64,000 bases of DNA, from assembly GCA_026395555.1 (NCBI GenBank), contig JAPLYO010000024.1, positions 1-64,000 on the forward strand, written 5' to 3'. The stretch comes from Candidatus Peregrinibacteria bacterium. GTDB lineage: Bacteria > Patescibacteriota > Gracilibacteria > UBA1369 > UBA12463. Shown here in pieces: positions 16,407 through 25,250 of the stretch. A program made the position numbers and the translations under genes. Every line of letters starts with the position of its first letter. Position 1 is the stretch's first letter. The notes beneath the pieces were generated by a model, which saw only the letters and a list, made by a program, of their open reading frames with translations, was not told where the DNA came from and searched no databases.

Positions 16407-18140
16407 ATGATATTTAAAAATACGGTTATATCCGGAATGGGAATAGGCCATAAGATTGGTTTTCCTACCGTGAACGTAGTGGCTCCGAATTTGGGAGTTG
16501 GTATGGATTATGGAGTGTATGCGGTGGAGGCGCGGGCGGTGGATCCTGAATATGCCGAGCTGTTGCCTTGGACGCCCGCGCTCATGCATTACGGTCCCAA
16601 GCCTACTTTTGATGTTGCGAAGATCTACTGCGAGATTCACTTCTTGCACTATCCTATTGATGGTGCTCCGAAAGAGCTTGAGGTGGCGATAAAAGGGTAT
16701 ATTCGCGGTGTGCAGAAATTTGACGGCCCGGTGAGTCTGGTTGCCCAGATGAACCGCGACAAGGAGACCGCTCTCGAACGATTTTTCAAGAGAACTACAG
16801 CGGGTGTTGTTCCTCATGTCTCTCCGAAGCCTTCTGCTCGACCTTCCCTTCGTTCACTCGTCCTCGGCTCGAACTCTCCGATTCTTTTGGCCTATCATAA
16901 ATTGAAGGCGATGGCTGCCGCGTACTACTATGGTTTTCCCGCACGCAAACTTCGCGTGATTGGCGTGACCGGTACGAATGGCAAGACGACCGTAGCGAAT
17001 CTCATTACGAATGTACTTGTAGCGAGCGGAAAAAAAGTTGGCATGACCTCAACCGTGAACTTCCGGCTGGGTGATGAGACGTGGATGAATGCGACGAAAA
17101 TGTCTACACAGAGCCCTTTTTTCATCCAGAAATTTTTGAGGAAGATGGTGGATACGGGATGCACGCACGCCGTACTCGAGGTAACTTCTCACGCGCTGGT
17201 GCAGTCACGAACGTGGGGTGTTGATTTTGACACCGTACTTCTCACGAACGTAACCGGTGATCATATCGAGTATCATGGTGGTTTCGAGGAGTATCAGAAG
17301 GCGAAAATGCTTTTGTTTCAACATCTTCTTAACGTTCCTGCGAAATCAAAACAGCCGCGAGTTTCTATTTTAAATGCCGATGACGAGAGCTTCCCGCTTT
17401 TTGATGCGATTCCTTCTGAGGAAAAAATGACCTATGGATTACAATCCGGTTCGTATTACGCCAGTAACATCAAATTGGGAGCAGAGGGAACCGATTTTAC
17501 GCTTAATACTCCCGAGGCACAGATCGATCTGCATATGAATCTTCCTGGTGTTCCAAATGTATATAACGCACTCTCCGTAGCCTGCGTCGCCCTGACCGAA
17601 CATATCTCCCTCGATGTTGTGAAACAAGTTCTCGCTGAGACCGAACCCGTTCCTGGAAGATACGAGCTCGTACGCGAGGGGCAGCCATTTCACGTCGTAG
17701 TTGATTATGCGCATAATATCGACGCCGTTCGAGGTGTCCTAACGATGTACTCGGAGATTACCAAGGCGATTGGTTCGAAACTGATCGTCGTATTCGGAGC
17801 TACCGGCGGCGGCAGAGACAAGGCAAAACGTCCCGTCATCGGAAAGCTTCTCGATACATTGAGCGATGTCGTGATACTTACGAGCGATGATCCTTACGAA
17901 GAGGATGAGTGGGAGATTATTACGATGGTTGCCGAGGGCGTGGCGCGTGACGAAGGTGAAAAATATTGGAAGATTCCTTCACGAAGGGAAGCGATCCGAA
18001 CAGCGCTCTTCATGGCCCAAAAAGGTGATATTGTCTTGATTGCTGGCAAGGGTGCCGAGCCTGTTCAGATGATCTATGGACAACGTCGTGATTGGGATGA
18101 TCGAGAGGTGGTGAGGAGTATTCTTCATGAGCTTGTGTAG
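16407..18140 (+). CDS. murE: Riboflavin kinase fused to a MurE-type Mur ligase
   Basis: A 577-aa fusion. Residues 1-128 are a riboflavin kinase domain as in the C-terminal half of RibF: GIGHKIGFPTVN (PTxN at 20-23), GVYAV and CEIHFLHY with the catalytic Glu76. The adenylyltransferase half of RibF is missing. After a linker (about 130-180) comes a Mur ligase: GTNGKTT at 189-195, then STVNFRL, TSHAL, a TNVTGDHIEYHG stretch and the C-terminal AGKGAEP loop. The pattern is that of MurE, which adds the third stem-peptide residue to UDP-MurNAc-dipeptide. The usual diaminopimelate-selecting DNPR motif reads DDPY here, so the amino acid added is uncertain. The gene starts nine bases after the ligase-like gene, so the two are probably co-transcribed. 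Confidence 0.88.
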   Translation: MIFKNTVISGMGIGHKIGFPTVNVVAPNLGVGMDYGVYAVEARAVDPEYAELLPWTPALMHYGPKPTFDVAKIYCEIHFLHYPIDGAPKELEVAIKGYIRGVQKFDGPVSLVAQMNRDKETALERFFKRTTAGVVPHVSPKPSARPSLRSLVLGSNSPILLAYHKLKAMAAAYYYGFPARKLRVIGVTGTNGKTTVANLITNVLVASGKKVGMTSTVNFRLGDETWMNATKMSTQSPFFIQKFLRKMVDTGCTHAVLEVTSHALVQSRTWGVDFDTVLLTNVTGDHIEYHGGFEEYQKAKMLLFQHLLNVPAKSKQPRVSILNADDESFPLFDAIPSEEKMTYGLQSGSYYASNIKLGAEGTDFTLNTPEAQIDLHMNLPGVPNVYNALSVACVALTEHISLDVVKQVLAETEPVPGRYELVREGQPFHVVVDYAHNIDAVRGVLTMYSEITKAIGSKLIVVFGATGGGRDKAKRPVIGKLLDTLSDVVILTSDDPYEEDEWEIITMVAEGVARDEGEKYWKIPSRREAIRTALFMAQKGDIVLIAGKGAEPVQMIYGQRRDWDDREVVRSILHELV

Positions 18141-18183
18141 TCATACATCTCAAGGAAATTCCCCGTTTTATCCTTTGATGGTG

Positions 18184-18222
18184 TATACAATGTATATACA
18201 AAACATATACAAAATGCATACC
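18184..18222 (+). promoter_or_regulatory. 11-bp-period array upstream of truB
   Basis: TATACA at 18184, 18195 and 18206 and a degenerate CATACC at 18217, each exactly 11 bases apart with 5-base AT-rich spacers. A six-base unit with five-base spacers is the layout bound by OmpR/PhoB-family regulators such as Bacillus PhoP. The array ends 22 bases before the truB ATG, next to a possible TATAAC -10 at 18235-18240. Confidence 0.5.
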
Positions 18223-18244
18223 ATACTTAAAAATTATAACCGTC

Positions 18245-19162
18245 ATGCCTTCTCGAATCGATTCCAATATCAGTGGATTTCTCCTCGTGGATAAGCCACA
18301 TGGTATAACTTCTTTCGATGTGGTTGCCTCGTGCAGGAGATTATTTGAGACGAAAAAAGTAGGACATAGTGGTACGTTGGATCCTTTTGCGACAGGACTG
18401 CTTATCATCGCTTTTGGGGAGGCGCTCAAGTTGCTCGAGTTTCTTCCGAGTCAGCCCAAGGTTTACACCGGCGATGGAGTGTTTGGTGCGACATCCGACA
18501 CGTTAGATAGAGAGGGCATTATCACGCCGCAATGCGATGATGCTACCGTGCGCGAGAAGGTGAGTCGTGAGCTTGTTGAAAAAACTATGTATCAAAACTT
18601 GCTCGGGAAAATTTCCCAGACTCCGCCAAAATATTCTGCCATCAAAATCGATGGAGTTTCTGCGCATTATAGAGCACGACGTGGGGAGGAGATTATTATG
18701 AAACCGCGGGCAACAGAAGTGTACTCTTTTGATATTCCGAGTTTTGATCCTCCGAATTTTACATTTGCGTGCTCAGTTAGTTCGGGAACCTACGTACGAA
18801 GTTTGATTGATACTCTTGGATCGCTCCTGGGTGTGGGCGCTTTTGTAGGAAGCCTGAGACGTGAGTCGATTGGGCCTTTTTCCGTGGCCGATGCACATAC
18901 GGCCGAAGAACTTTCTCAGCCCGGAGCGGATGTAACCGCGTTTCTTCTTCCCCTCGAGGCGGGAGTTTCCGAGCTCACGAGAGTTGATATCTCTCCTGAT
19001 GAACATCGACGTCTCTCGAATGGATTGGAGATCGCTCTCTCCTCTGATATTGATCTTACACAAGATATTTATGCGGCTTTTTGCGATTCTTTCTGTGTAG
19101 GTATACTTGAAGTTATTGATGGTAGTGCGCTAAAATTCAGGAAGCTATTCCATCGAACCTAA
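18245..19162 (+). CDS. truB: tRNA pseudouridine(55) synthase
   Basis: TruB (305 aa) isomerises U55 in the T-loop of tRNAs. The first domain has GFLLVDKPHGITSFDVV and the catalytic aspartate in GHSGTLDPFATGLL (about residue 45). PPKYSAIKIDGVSAHYRAR and the SSGTYVRSLIDTLG motif follow. A C-terminal PUA-like tail is present. It has its own upstream region with the 11-bp array, so it may be regulated separately from the genes to its left. The WecA-like gene begins eight bases after its stop. Confidence 0.94.
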   Translation: MPSRIDSNISGFLLVDKPHGITSFDVVASCRRLFETKKVGHSGTLDPFATGLLIIAFGEALKLLEFLPSQPKVYTGDGVFGATSDTLDREGIITPQCDDATVREKVSRELVEKTMYQNLLGKISQTPPKYSAIKIDGVSAHYRARRGEEIIMKPRATEVYSFDIPSFDPPNFTFACSVSSGTYVRSLIDTLGSLLGVGAFVGSLRRESIGPFSVADAHTAEELSQPGADVTAFLLPLEAGVSELTRVDISPDEHRRLSNGLEIALSSDIDLTQDIYAAFCDSFCVGILEVIDGSALKFRKLFHRT

Positions 19163-19169
19163 ATGTATT

Positions 19170-20231
19170 ATGAGTTTTTCTCTCCTCTTTACACCATCTT
19201 TTTTACTCGCTGGTTTTACGGGATTTGTTTTGACGTTCGTACTGGCGCTTCTCGCTCTCTGGCTTTTCCCAAAGTTGAAACTGATGGATCGACCTGATCG
19301 ATATGGGCTTACCCGTGCGGCTATTCCATATTACGGAGGACTTACGATGTTTATCGCCTTTTTGATTTCTGTTTTTTTATTTATTCCTCTTACAAAATCT
19401 TTTGTTGGAGTTTTGATCGCCCTGACGCTCGTCGTCGGCATGAGTTTCGCGGATGATCGCTGGATGCTTCCTCCAAAATTTCGCTTGGGTGGACAGGTCT
19501 TGGCCGGACTTATTGTCGTCATTTTTGGTGTCGGTATACGGTCGTTTACCAATCCATTCGGGGGAGTTATCCTCCTTGATCAGATTCATTTTCATCTTTT
19601 TGGAGGTGAGATTTTGGTTCTTGGGGCGATATTTACGATTCTGTGGATTGTTTTTGTCGTGAACAGTATGAATTTTTTTGATGGGGTTCCGGGGCTGCTG
19701 AGTGGCGTGTCTTGTCTGGCTTTTTTCGTCCTCTGTCTCCTGAGTCTTCGAACGGGTCAGGTGATCGATCAGACGCAGTTGGTATATATGAGCTTAATTC
19801 TTACCGGCATTACGGGTGCATTTCTCATTTTTGACTTTCCGACGCCTAAAATCCTTATGGGGGACACGGGAAGTATGTTTCTCGGTTTCCTCTTAGCGGT
19901 CTCGGCTGTTTTTTCCGGAGGAAAGGTGGCAACGGTTCTGATCGTTCTTGGTTTTCCGCTTCTGGATGCACTTTGGTCTATTATGCGACGGGTACTGAGT
20001 GGTCAGTCGCCTTTTAAGGGGGACCTCAATCATCTCCATCATCGTTTCCTGAAAAGTGGCTACAGTGAGCGCCAGGTTGTCCTCATTATGTACAGCGTTT
20101 CGGCCTTTTTTGGGGGATTGGCACTCTTCCTCACCTCATTTCAAAAGATGATTGCCATTGGCGCAATAGTCTTTTCTATGATTTTGCTCAGTATTCTGCT
20201 ATTTTTCCGCCGCAAGCGACATAGTGTGTAA
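19170..20231 (+). CDS. WecA/TagO-like polyprenyl-phosphate sugar-1-phosphate transferase
   Basis: Membrane enzyme of 353 aa with about eleven helices. It moves a HexNAc-1-phosphate (usually GlcNAc-1-P) from the UDP-sugar to undecaprenyl phosphate, the first step of a cell-wall or surface glycan. The visible motifs are the cytosolic FADDRWMLPPKFRLGGQ loop, NSMNFFDGVPGLLSG with catalytic aspartate, ILMGDTGSMFLGF, and DLNHLHHRFL. The His-rich last motif separates WecA/TagO-type enzymes from MraY. It probably supplies lipid carriers for the O-antigen-ligase-like protein at 14925. dnaG starts 11 bases downstream. Confidence 0.88.
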   Translation: MSFSLLFTPSFLLAGFTGFVLTFVLALLALWLFPKLKLMDRPDRYGLTRAAIPYYGGLTMFIAFLISVFLFIPLTKSFVGVLIALTLVVGMSFADDRWMLPPKFRLGGQVLAGLIVVIFGVGIRSFTNPFGGVILLDQIHFHLFGGEILVLGAIFTILWIVFVVNSMNFFDGVPGLLSGVSCLAFFVLCLLSLRTGQVIDQTQLVYMSLILTGITGAFLIFDFPTPKILMGDTGSMFLGFLLAVSAVFSGGKVATVLIVLGFPLLDALWSIMRRVLSGQSPFKGDLNHLHHRFLKSGYSERQVVLIMYSVSAFFGGLALFLTSFQKMIAIGAIVFSMILLSILLFFRRKRHSV

Positions 20232-20242
20232 CATACCTATCC

Positions 20243-22063
20243 ATGGATCTCGTAGCCGACATTAAGCAACGACTCAGTATTGAGGACCTCGTTGGCCAGT
20301 ACGTCGTTTTGCGAAAGTCCGGTCGCAACTTCAAGGCGCTCTGTCCTTTTCATAGTGAGAAGACGCCGAGTTTTTATATAAGCGTTGAGAAGCAAATTGC
20401 TTACTGTTTCGGTTGCCAGAAGGGCGGGGATCTTTTTCAGTTTTTCCAAGAGGTAGAAAATGCCGATTTTCCTACCGCTCTCAAGACGTTGGCCGAGAAG
20501 GCCGGCCTCGATTATACTCAGTACCATGCCACGACTCAGCGTCAGGGTGCGACAAAGGATGAGATTCGCAAGCTCGCCGATGTGCATGATATTGCCGTTA
20601 CATTTTTCAAAAATAACTTGTGGGATAGCGACGAAGGAGCGAAGGTTCTCGATTACCTTCGAGGGAGAGGAATGAGTGATGAGACGATAAGAGCGTGGAA
20701 TGTTGGCTTCTCTCCTGATTTTCCGGATGAGTTTTATCGAACGGCTCTCCAGGAGGGCGCGAACAAGACCGATCTGATCGCCTCGGGAATTGTGATTATG
20801 AAGGACATGGATGCTTCGAACGTCTTTGACCGTTTCCGAATGCGATTGATGTTTCCGATTCAGGATGGCCTGGGACGAGTGGTGGCTTTTGGTGGACGTG
20901 CTCTCAAGAAGGGTATGGAGCCGAAGTATCTGAACTCTCCCGAAACGGCAGCCTACAAAAAAAGCGAGATTCTTTATGGCTTATTTCAGGCCAAAAATGC
21001 TATTCGTGCTTCTCACTACGTGATTATGGTTGAGGGGTATATGGATCTGATTGCTTGTCACCAAGCGGGGATTTGCGAAGCGGTGGCGACCTCAGGAACG
21101 GCACTCACGAGTGAGCATGCCAAGATTCTTAAACGGCTTACTGATACTTTTTATCTTTGTTTTGATAATGATAATGCGGGTTGGGAGGCGACGAAGCGTG
21201 CCTACCTGGTGCTTCAGGCTGTTGAGGCTAACGTGCGAGTTGTAACTATTCCCGACGGGAAGGATCCGGCTGATACGTTAAAGGTTTCAAAAGAGCCTTT
21301 TGTCGCAGCGATTGCCGGGGCTCGACCATTTTTTGATGTCTATTTGGATCGTGAGATTTCCGCAGCTAACCTGACTCCCGAGCGAACTCTTGCGATTTTG
21401 ACGGAGTCACTTTCGTATATCCGAGCTGTTCAGAATAAAATTCTTCAGGATATTGCTATCCGAGCCTTGGCCGGACGATTGGGCGTGAAAGAGGTGGTAA
21501 TCTACGACGAGCTCAAGAGAGTTGCTCAGCAGCAGAAGTTCCTACCAAGTAGAACTCCTGGTGGAGCTAAGCCTCTCGACAAGCGCGCAATCGAGCAGCA
21601 GCGTGAGTCCATCTCAAATAATACCAGCAATCAACTTCGTAGACTTCGGCCCGAGGAGCTCATCCTCGTGTGCGCACTGCAGGCTCCTACGCAGGTCCCG
21701 GACTTCTTCAAAGATCTCCATGAGTCCGACTTTCCGGAGGACCTTCGGGAGATTTTCGTCGCTATGCGCGAGGTCGTCATGAAAAGTCAGGATCTGACTA
21801 TTTCTCATCTCGCGGAACAGCTCGACCCATCATTAATGGCAAAACTTTCGTTTTATTCCGTGTATGGGGAGGCGATGTATAGCGAGGTGTCACTTGAAAT
21901 ATTTGAAAAAGATGTTCAAACCGCTCTTGACAAGCTGCTTCAAAATCGTAAAAATGTCCAGCTAGAAGCCCTGAAGAGAATTATAAAAAGTTACCAGCAG
22001 GAAGGCAAAAAATCGGAGTTGATAGAGGCTCTTGCGCAGCTCCGAGAAAAACTTAAAAATTAA
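20243..22063 (+). CDS. dnaG: DNA primase
   Basis: DnaG (606 aa) makes RNA primers at the replication fork. The N-terminal CHC2 zinc domain is clear (CPFHSEKTPSF, then CFGCQKGGD). The TOPRIM core has MVEGYMDLIACHQAGI and the acidic DNDNAGWEATKRA. The C-terminal region should bind DnaB. It is followed directly by rpoD, the classical dnaG-rpoD macromolecular-synthesis arrangement. Confidence 0.96.
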   Translation: MDLVADIKQRLSIEDLVGQYVVLRKSGRNFKALCPFHSEKTPSFYISVEKQIAYCFGCQKGGDLFQFFQEVENADFPTALKTLAEKAGLDYTQYHATTQRQGATKDEIRKLADVHDIAVTFFKNNLWDSDEGAKVLDYLRGRGMSDETIRAWNVGFSPDFPDEFYRTALQEGANKTDLIASGIVIMKDMDASNVFDRFRMRLMFPIQDGLGRVVAFGGRALKKGMEPKYLNSPETAAYKKSEILYGLFQAKNAIRASHYVIMVEGYMDLIACHQAGICEAVATSGTALTSEHAKILKRLTDTFYLCFDNDNAGWEATKRAYLVLQAVEANVRVVTIPDGKDPADTLKVSKEPFVAAIAGARPFFDVYLDREISAANLTPERTLAILTESLSYIRAVQNKILQDIAIRALAGRLGVKEVVIYDELKRVAQQQKFLPSRTPGGAKPLDKRAIEQQRESISNNTSNQLRRLRPEELILVCALQAPTQVPDFFKDLHESDFPEDLREIFVAMREVVMKSQDLTISHLAEQLDPSLMAKLSFYSVYGEAMYSEVSLEIFEKDVQTALDKLLQNRKNVQLEALKRIIKSYQQEGKKSELIEALAQLREKLKN

Positions 22064-22093
22064 CGTTGGTTTTTTATTTTTTTATCTCAAAGA

Positions 22094-23254
22094 ATGGCAT
22101 CACGAACCAGAAAATTTATCGTTCAGCCCACCGATGATCGCCTCGCTCAATTTTCGAAAGAGGTACAAGAATTGGTACAAAAGGGAAGACAACAGGGTTT
22201 CATTACCCAGCCCGAGCTTCTAAAAGCTATGCCGAAGATTGAGGAGGACTTGGTCCTTCTTGATGAAATCTATGCTTTGTTCCTCGATCTTGGCATTGAC
22301 GTAATGGACCCAAAGGAGTCTGACTCACTTATCTGGAAAAAGGATGAAGAGGCGAAAGTAGTTGATGAGGCACTCAAGAGTGTTGAGGCAGCTCCGAAGA
22401 AACAGAAGGCTCAGCAGCAGACGGATATGAAGGAGATCGCGAATGATTCTATTCGTCTCTACCTTTGCGAGATTGGTAAGGTTGCGCTCCTCACCGGAAG
22501 GGAAGAGATTGATCTTGCTCGACGCATTCGAAAGGGCGACCAGACGGCTAAATCTCGTTTAGCTGAGGCTAATCTTCGTCTCGTTGTAAGTATTGCTAAG
22601 AAATATATCGGACGTGGACTTTCTTTCTTGGATTTGATTCAGGAGGGAAATATTGGTTTGTTCCGAGCGGTTGAGAAGTTTGATCCGGATCGTGGATTTA
22701 AATTTTCTACCTATGCTACATGGTGGATTCGTCAGGCTATTACTCGTGCTATCGCCGATCAGGCTCGTACCATTCGTATTCCGGTTCATATGGTTGAGAC
22801 GATCAATAAGCTTACTCATGCGCAGCGACGTCTCGTTCAGGAACTTGGTCGTGAGCCGCTCGTAGAAGAAATCGCCGCTGAAATGGATATGGATGTGAAG
22901 AAGGTTCGTCATATTCTCAAAATCTCCCAAGACATCGTCTCTCTCGAGGCTCCGGTTGGAACAGAGGAAGATAGTAAGCTTGGCGACTTTATCGAGGATG
23001 ATGATGCTCTTAGTCCTGCTGAGGCTACCAATCGACAGCTTCTCAAGGAGAATATTCGAGAGATGCTCCAGTATCTTACTCCACGTGAACGTAAGATTAT
23101 TGAGATGCGTTTTGGTCTTATAGACGGCGTTGGACACACGCTCGAGGAGGTTGGAAAGGAGTTCAATGTTACCCGTGAGCGTATTCGTCAGATTGAGGCG
23201 AAGGTTCTTCAGAAGCTCAAAGAACATCCAACGAGTGTCCGCATCCGTCCGTAA
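22094..23254 (+). CDS. rpoD: Primary RNA polymerase sigma factor (sigma-70)
   Basis: Housekeeping sigma factor of 386 aa. A short region 1.1-like start and charged linker (residues 1-110) are followed by region 1.2 ([25 protein letters not shown]), region 2 ([19 protein letters not shown], then [16 protein letters not shown]), region 3 and region 4 ([32 protein letters not shown]). The lack of a non-conserved insert matches Gram-positive and small-genome forms. The leader before ATG is T-rich with no Shine-Dalgarno. The extended -10 promoters in this window are its expected targets. Confidence 0.97.
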   Translation: MASRTRKFIVQPTDDRLAQFSKEVQELVQKGRQQGFITQPELLKAMPKIEEDLVLLDEIYALFLDLGIDVMDPKESDSLIWKKDEEAKVVDEALKSVEAAPKKQKAQQQTDMKEIANDSIRLYLCEIGKVALLTGREEIDLARRIRKGDQTAKSRLAEANLRLVVSIAKKYIGRGLSFLDLIQEGNIGLFRAVEKFDPDRGFKFSTYATWWIRQAITRAIADQARTIRIPVHMVETINKLTHAQRRLVQELGREPLVEEIAAEMDMDVKKVRHILKISQDIVSLEAPVGTEEDSKLGDFIEDDDALSPAEATNRQLLKENIREMLQYLTPRERKIIEMRFGLIDGVGHTLEEVGKEFNVTRERIRQIEAKVLQKLKEHPTSVRIRP

Positions 23255-23295
23255 GTTTTTATCTACACCTACATTATTTTTTATTTTTCATTGAT

Positions 23296-23826
23296 ATGGC
23301 TAAAATTACTAAAAAATCTACAAAAAGTTCATCAAGCGTTGATGGCTCAGCACCGAGTGAACCTAAAATCTTTATTCTTACGAAGGAGGGTTATGACAAG
23401 CTCGTTACAGAGCTCGATTACCTCAAGAACGTGAAGCGACGTGAGGTTGCAGAGCGAATCCGTGAGGCTATCTCTTACGGCGATCTTTCTGAAAACTCAG
23501 AGTATGAGGACTCAAAGAATGAACAGGCTTTTGTTGAGGGACGCATCTTGGAGCTCGAAGAAAAAGTGAAGTATGTTCAGATCATTGAGGATCACAAGAA
23601 GACGGCATCAGTTCAGCTCGGAAGCACGGTGAAGATCAAGAATACCAAGACGAAGGTAGAGACAGAGTTCGCCGTTGTTGGTTCAACAGAGGCGGATCCG
23701 CTCAAGGGAAAGATCTCCAATGTTTCTCCGGTTGGATCGGCTCTTCTCGATCGACATGTCGGCGAGGTTGTCTCCGTTCATGCTCCATCAGGTCTTATCG
23801 AGTACGAAATTATGAAAGTTCAATAA
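23296..23826 (+). CDS. greA: Transcription elongation factor GreA
   Basis: GreA (176 aa) enters the RNA polymerase secondary channel and triggers cleavage of backtracked RNA. About 22 Lys/Ser-rich residues precede the usual start at FILTKEGYDKLVTELDYLK. The coiled coil carries the acidic tip in SYGDLSENSEYEDSKNEQ, and the C-terminal FKBP-like domain follows (VSPVGSALLDRHVGEVV). It continues the dnaG-rpoD run. Confidence 0.95.
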   Translation: MAKITKKSTKSSSSVDGSAPSEPKIFILTKEGYDKLVTELDYLKNVKRREVAERIREAISYGDLSENSEYEDSKNEQAFVEGRILELEEKVKYVQIIEDHKKTASVQLGSTVKIKNTKTKVETEFAVVGSTEADPLKGKISNVSPVGSALLDRHVGEVVSVHAPSGLIEYEIMKVQ

Positions 23827-23845
23827 TAGGTTTTTTATCTAACCT

Positions 23846-24886
23846 ATGCGACTTCCGATTCGTACCATACTGATTTCGGTTTACCGTATTTTGACCGTTC
23901 TGGCCTTTGTTTTTTCAGCGACGATTATCGTCTTTATGGCCTTTGGATATACCTATAATCCCTTGGACAAAAAAATTGAACAGACGGGTATTATTGTCGT
24001 GAACGGAAGCAATACCAATCTGCATGTAATTTTGGATGGGCAGGAGATCGCTAAGGCGCTCCCTGCGCGCATCCTTAGCGTGAAAGAGGGATATCACTCC
24101 CTCGAGATTTCCAAGGCCGGATTCCTGCCTTTTCGTCTCGATGTTAATGTGGTGAACGGCTCCGTACGTCGCGTGCCGTTCGTTCTCCTAGTTCCCAATG
24201 ATCCTTCTAAGCAGTTTACGCCTTTTGCCGATATGGCTGGAGTATTCCAGGCATCAGCTGGCAAGGTTTCACTCGTCGGAGCCTCAAAGGAGAGTCTCGT
24301 ATTCAAGCAAGGTGATCTCTACTGGCATGTTGATCCGTTGACGAAGAAGAAAACGCGCATCGATGTTCCAAAGAATATGACCGAGCTTGTTTTTGAGCCT
24401 GGTCTTTCGCGCCTCTATGGTTTTGCCGGTACGGTTTTACGCGCCTTCACTCTCCGTAATGGCAAGATCCAGCTCGATCACGAAGAGGAGTTTCCTTATA
24501 CCCGTACAGGGCTTTCTTTCCTTCAGTTCACGCCGAACTATCAGCAATTTCTTTTCATGTTGAATAGCGAGATCGTGAGTATCACTCGCAGCGAAAACGA
24601 CAAGGTAGATTTCATTACGCGCTTTGCTCAGACCGTTCAGAAGCTCGCATGGTTCTATGATACCAATCATTTCATCGTAGCACTTCCAAAACAGATTCAG
24701 TTCTGCGATGAGTCATTTACGAACTGCTACGCTATACACGCCCTCGTGGAGGGTGATAGTTTTGCCCTCGATGCTGAGGGAATATATCTTTTCCAGCAGA
24801 AAGAGAAGGTCGTTCAGTACTTCAAGCTGTTTAGCGGCGAGAGTACTTTTCTATCGTATATTTTTTCTGAACAGGTGTCCCTGTAG
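23846..24886 (+). CDS. Membrane-anchored PEGA-domain protein
   Basis: Protein of 346 aa with one N-terminal membrane helix (residues about 10-33) and an external PEGA domain at about 45-115: TGIIVVNGSNTNLHVILDG, then PARILSVKEGYHSLEISKAG. The remaining 230 residues look like a beta-propeller-like region with repeated hydrophobic strands (YWHVDPLTKKKTRIDVP; LSRLYGFAGTVLRAF). PEGA proteins are surface or periplasmic scaffolds of unclear role. It follows greA by 19 bases. Its last 56 bases overlap the convergent membrane-protein gene. Confidence 0.8.
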   Translation: MRLPIRTILISVYRILTVLAFVFSATIIVFMAFGYTYNPLDKKIEQTGIIVVNGSNTNLHVILDGQEIAKALPARILSVKEGYHSLEISKAGFLPFRLDVNVVNGSVRRVPFVLLVPNDPSKQFTPFADMAGVFQASAGKVSLVGASKESLVFKQGDLYWHVDPLTKKKTRIDVPKNMTELVFEPGLSRLYGFAGTVLRAFTLRNGKIQLDHEEEFPYTRTGLSFLQFTPNYQQFLFMLNSEIVSITRSENDKVDFITRFAQTVQKLAWFYDTNHFIVALPKQIQFCDESFTNCYAIHALVEGDSFALDAEGIYLFQQKEKVVQYFKLFSGESTFLSYIFSEQVSL

Positions 24887-25250
24887 TACGGTGTGCTATG
24901 TGAGTAGGGTACACTTTCTTGTACTGATAGAGCGCTTTTCCGAGTGTGTAAAGTGCCAAGATGAGTGTTCCGAAAAGGACGAATCGTGCTCCCAATAGTG
25001 GAAATCGTTCGTATCGACCGAAAATATTGCCCAATACAAGTGCTGCAAACCAGTAGCATGCAAATGGAAGGTTGTGGAACATTTTCTTGAATGCTTTGTC
25101 TTCCTTTCCTCTTCTCTTGATATAGAATCGAATTCCGACTCCCAACGCGATTAGCGCGAGGGCGACCACCATGAGGGGTATGTAGAATTTGAATGGGCTT
25201 CCAGGAATTGGATGAAAGAAATATCTAATGAGTCTTAGAATGATGTTCAT
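24831..25250 (-). CDS. Small membrane protein downstream of lgt
   Basis: Product of about 139 aa from ATG 25250; an upstream in-frame start at 25295 lies deep in the Lgt-like gene. Three hydrophobic stretches are visible: IPLMVVALALIALGVGIRFY, LPFACYWFAALVLGN and ARFVLFGTLILALYTLG. The ends are strongly basic. I do not recognise a family. It overlaps the end of the Lgt-like gene by 26 bases and the PEGA gene on the other strand by 56 bases, so it is probably made by translational coupling with lgt. Confidence 0.65.
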   Translation of the reverse strand: MNIILRLIRYFFHPIPGSPFKFYIPLMVVALALIALGVGIRFYIKRRGKEDKAFKKMFHNLPFACYWFAALVLGNIFGRYERFPLLGARFVLFGTLILALYTLGKALYQYKKVYPTHIAHRTTGTPVQKKYTIEKYSRR

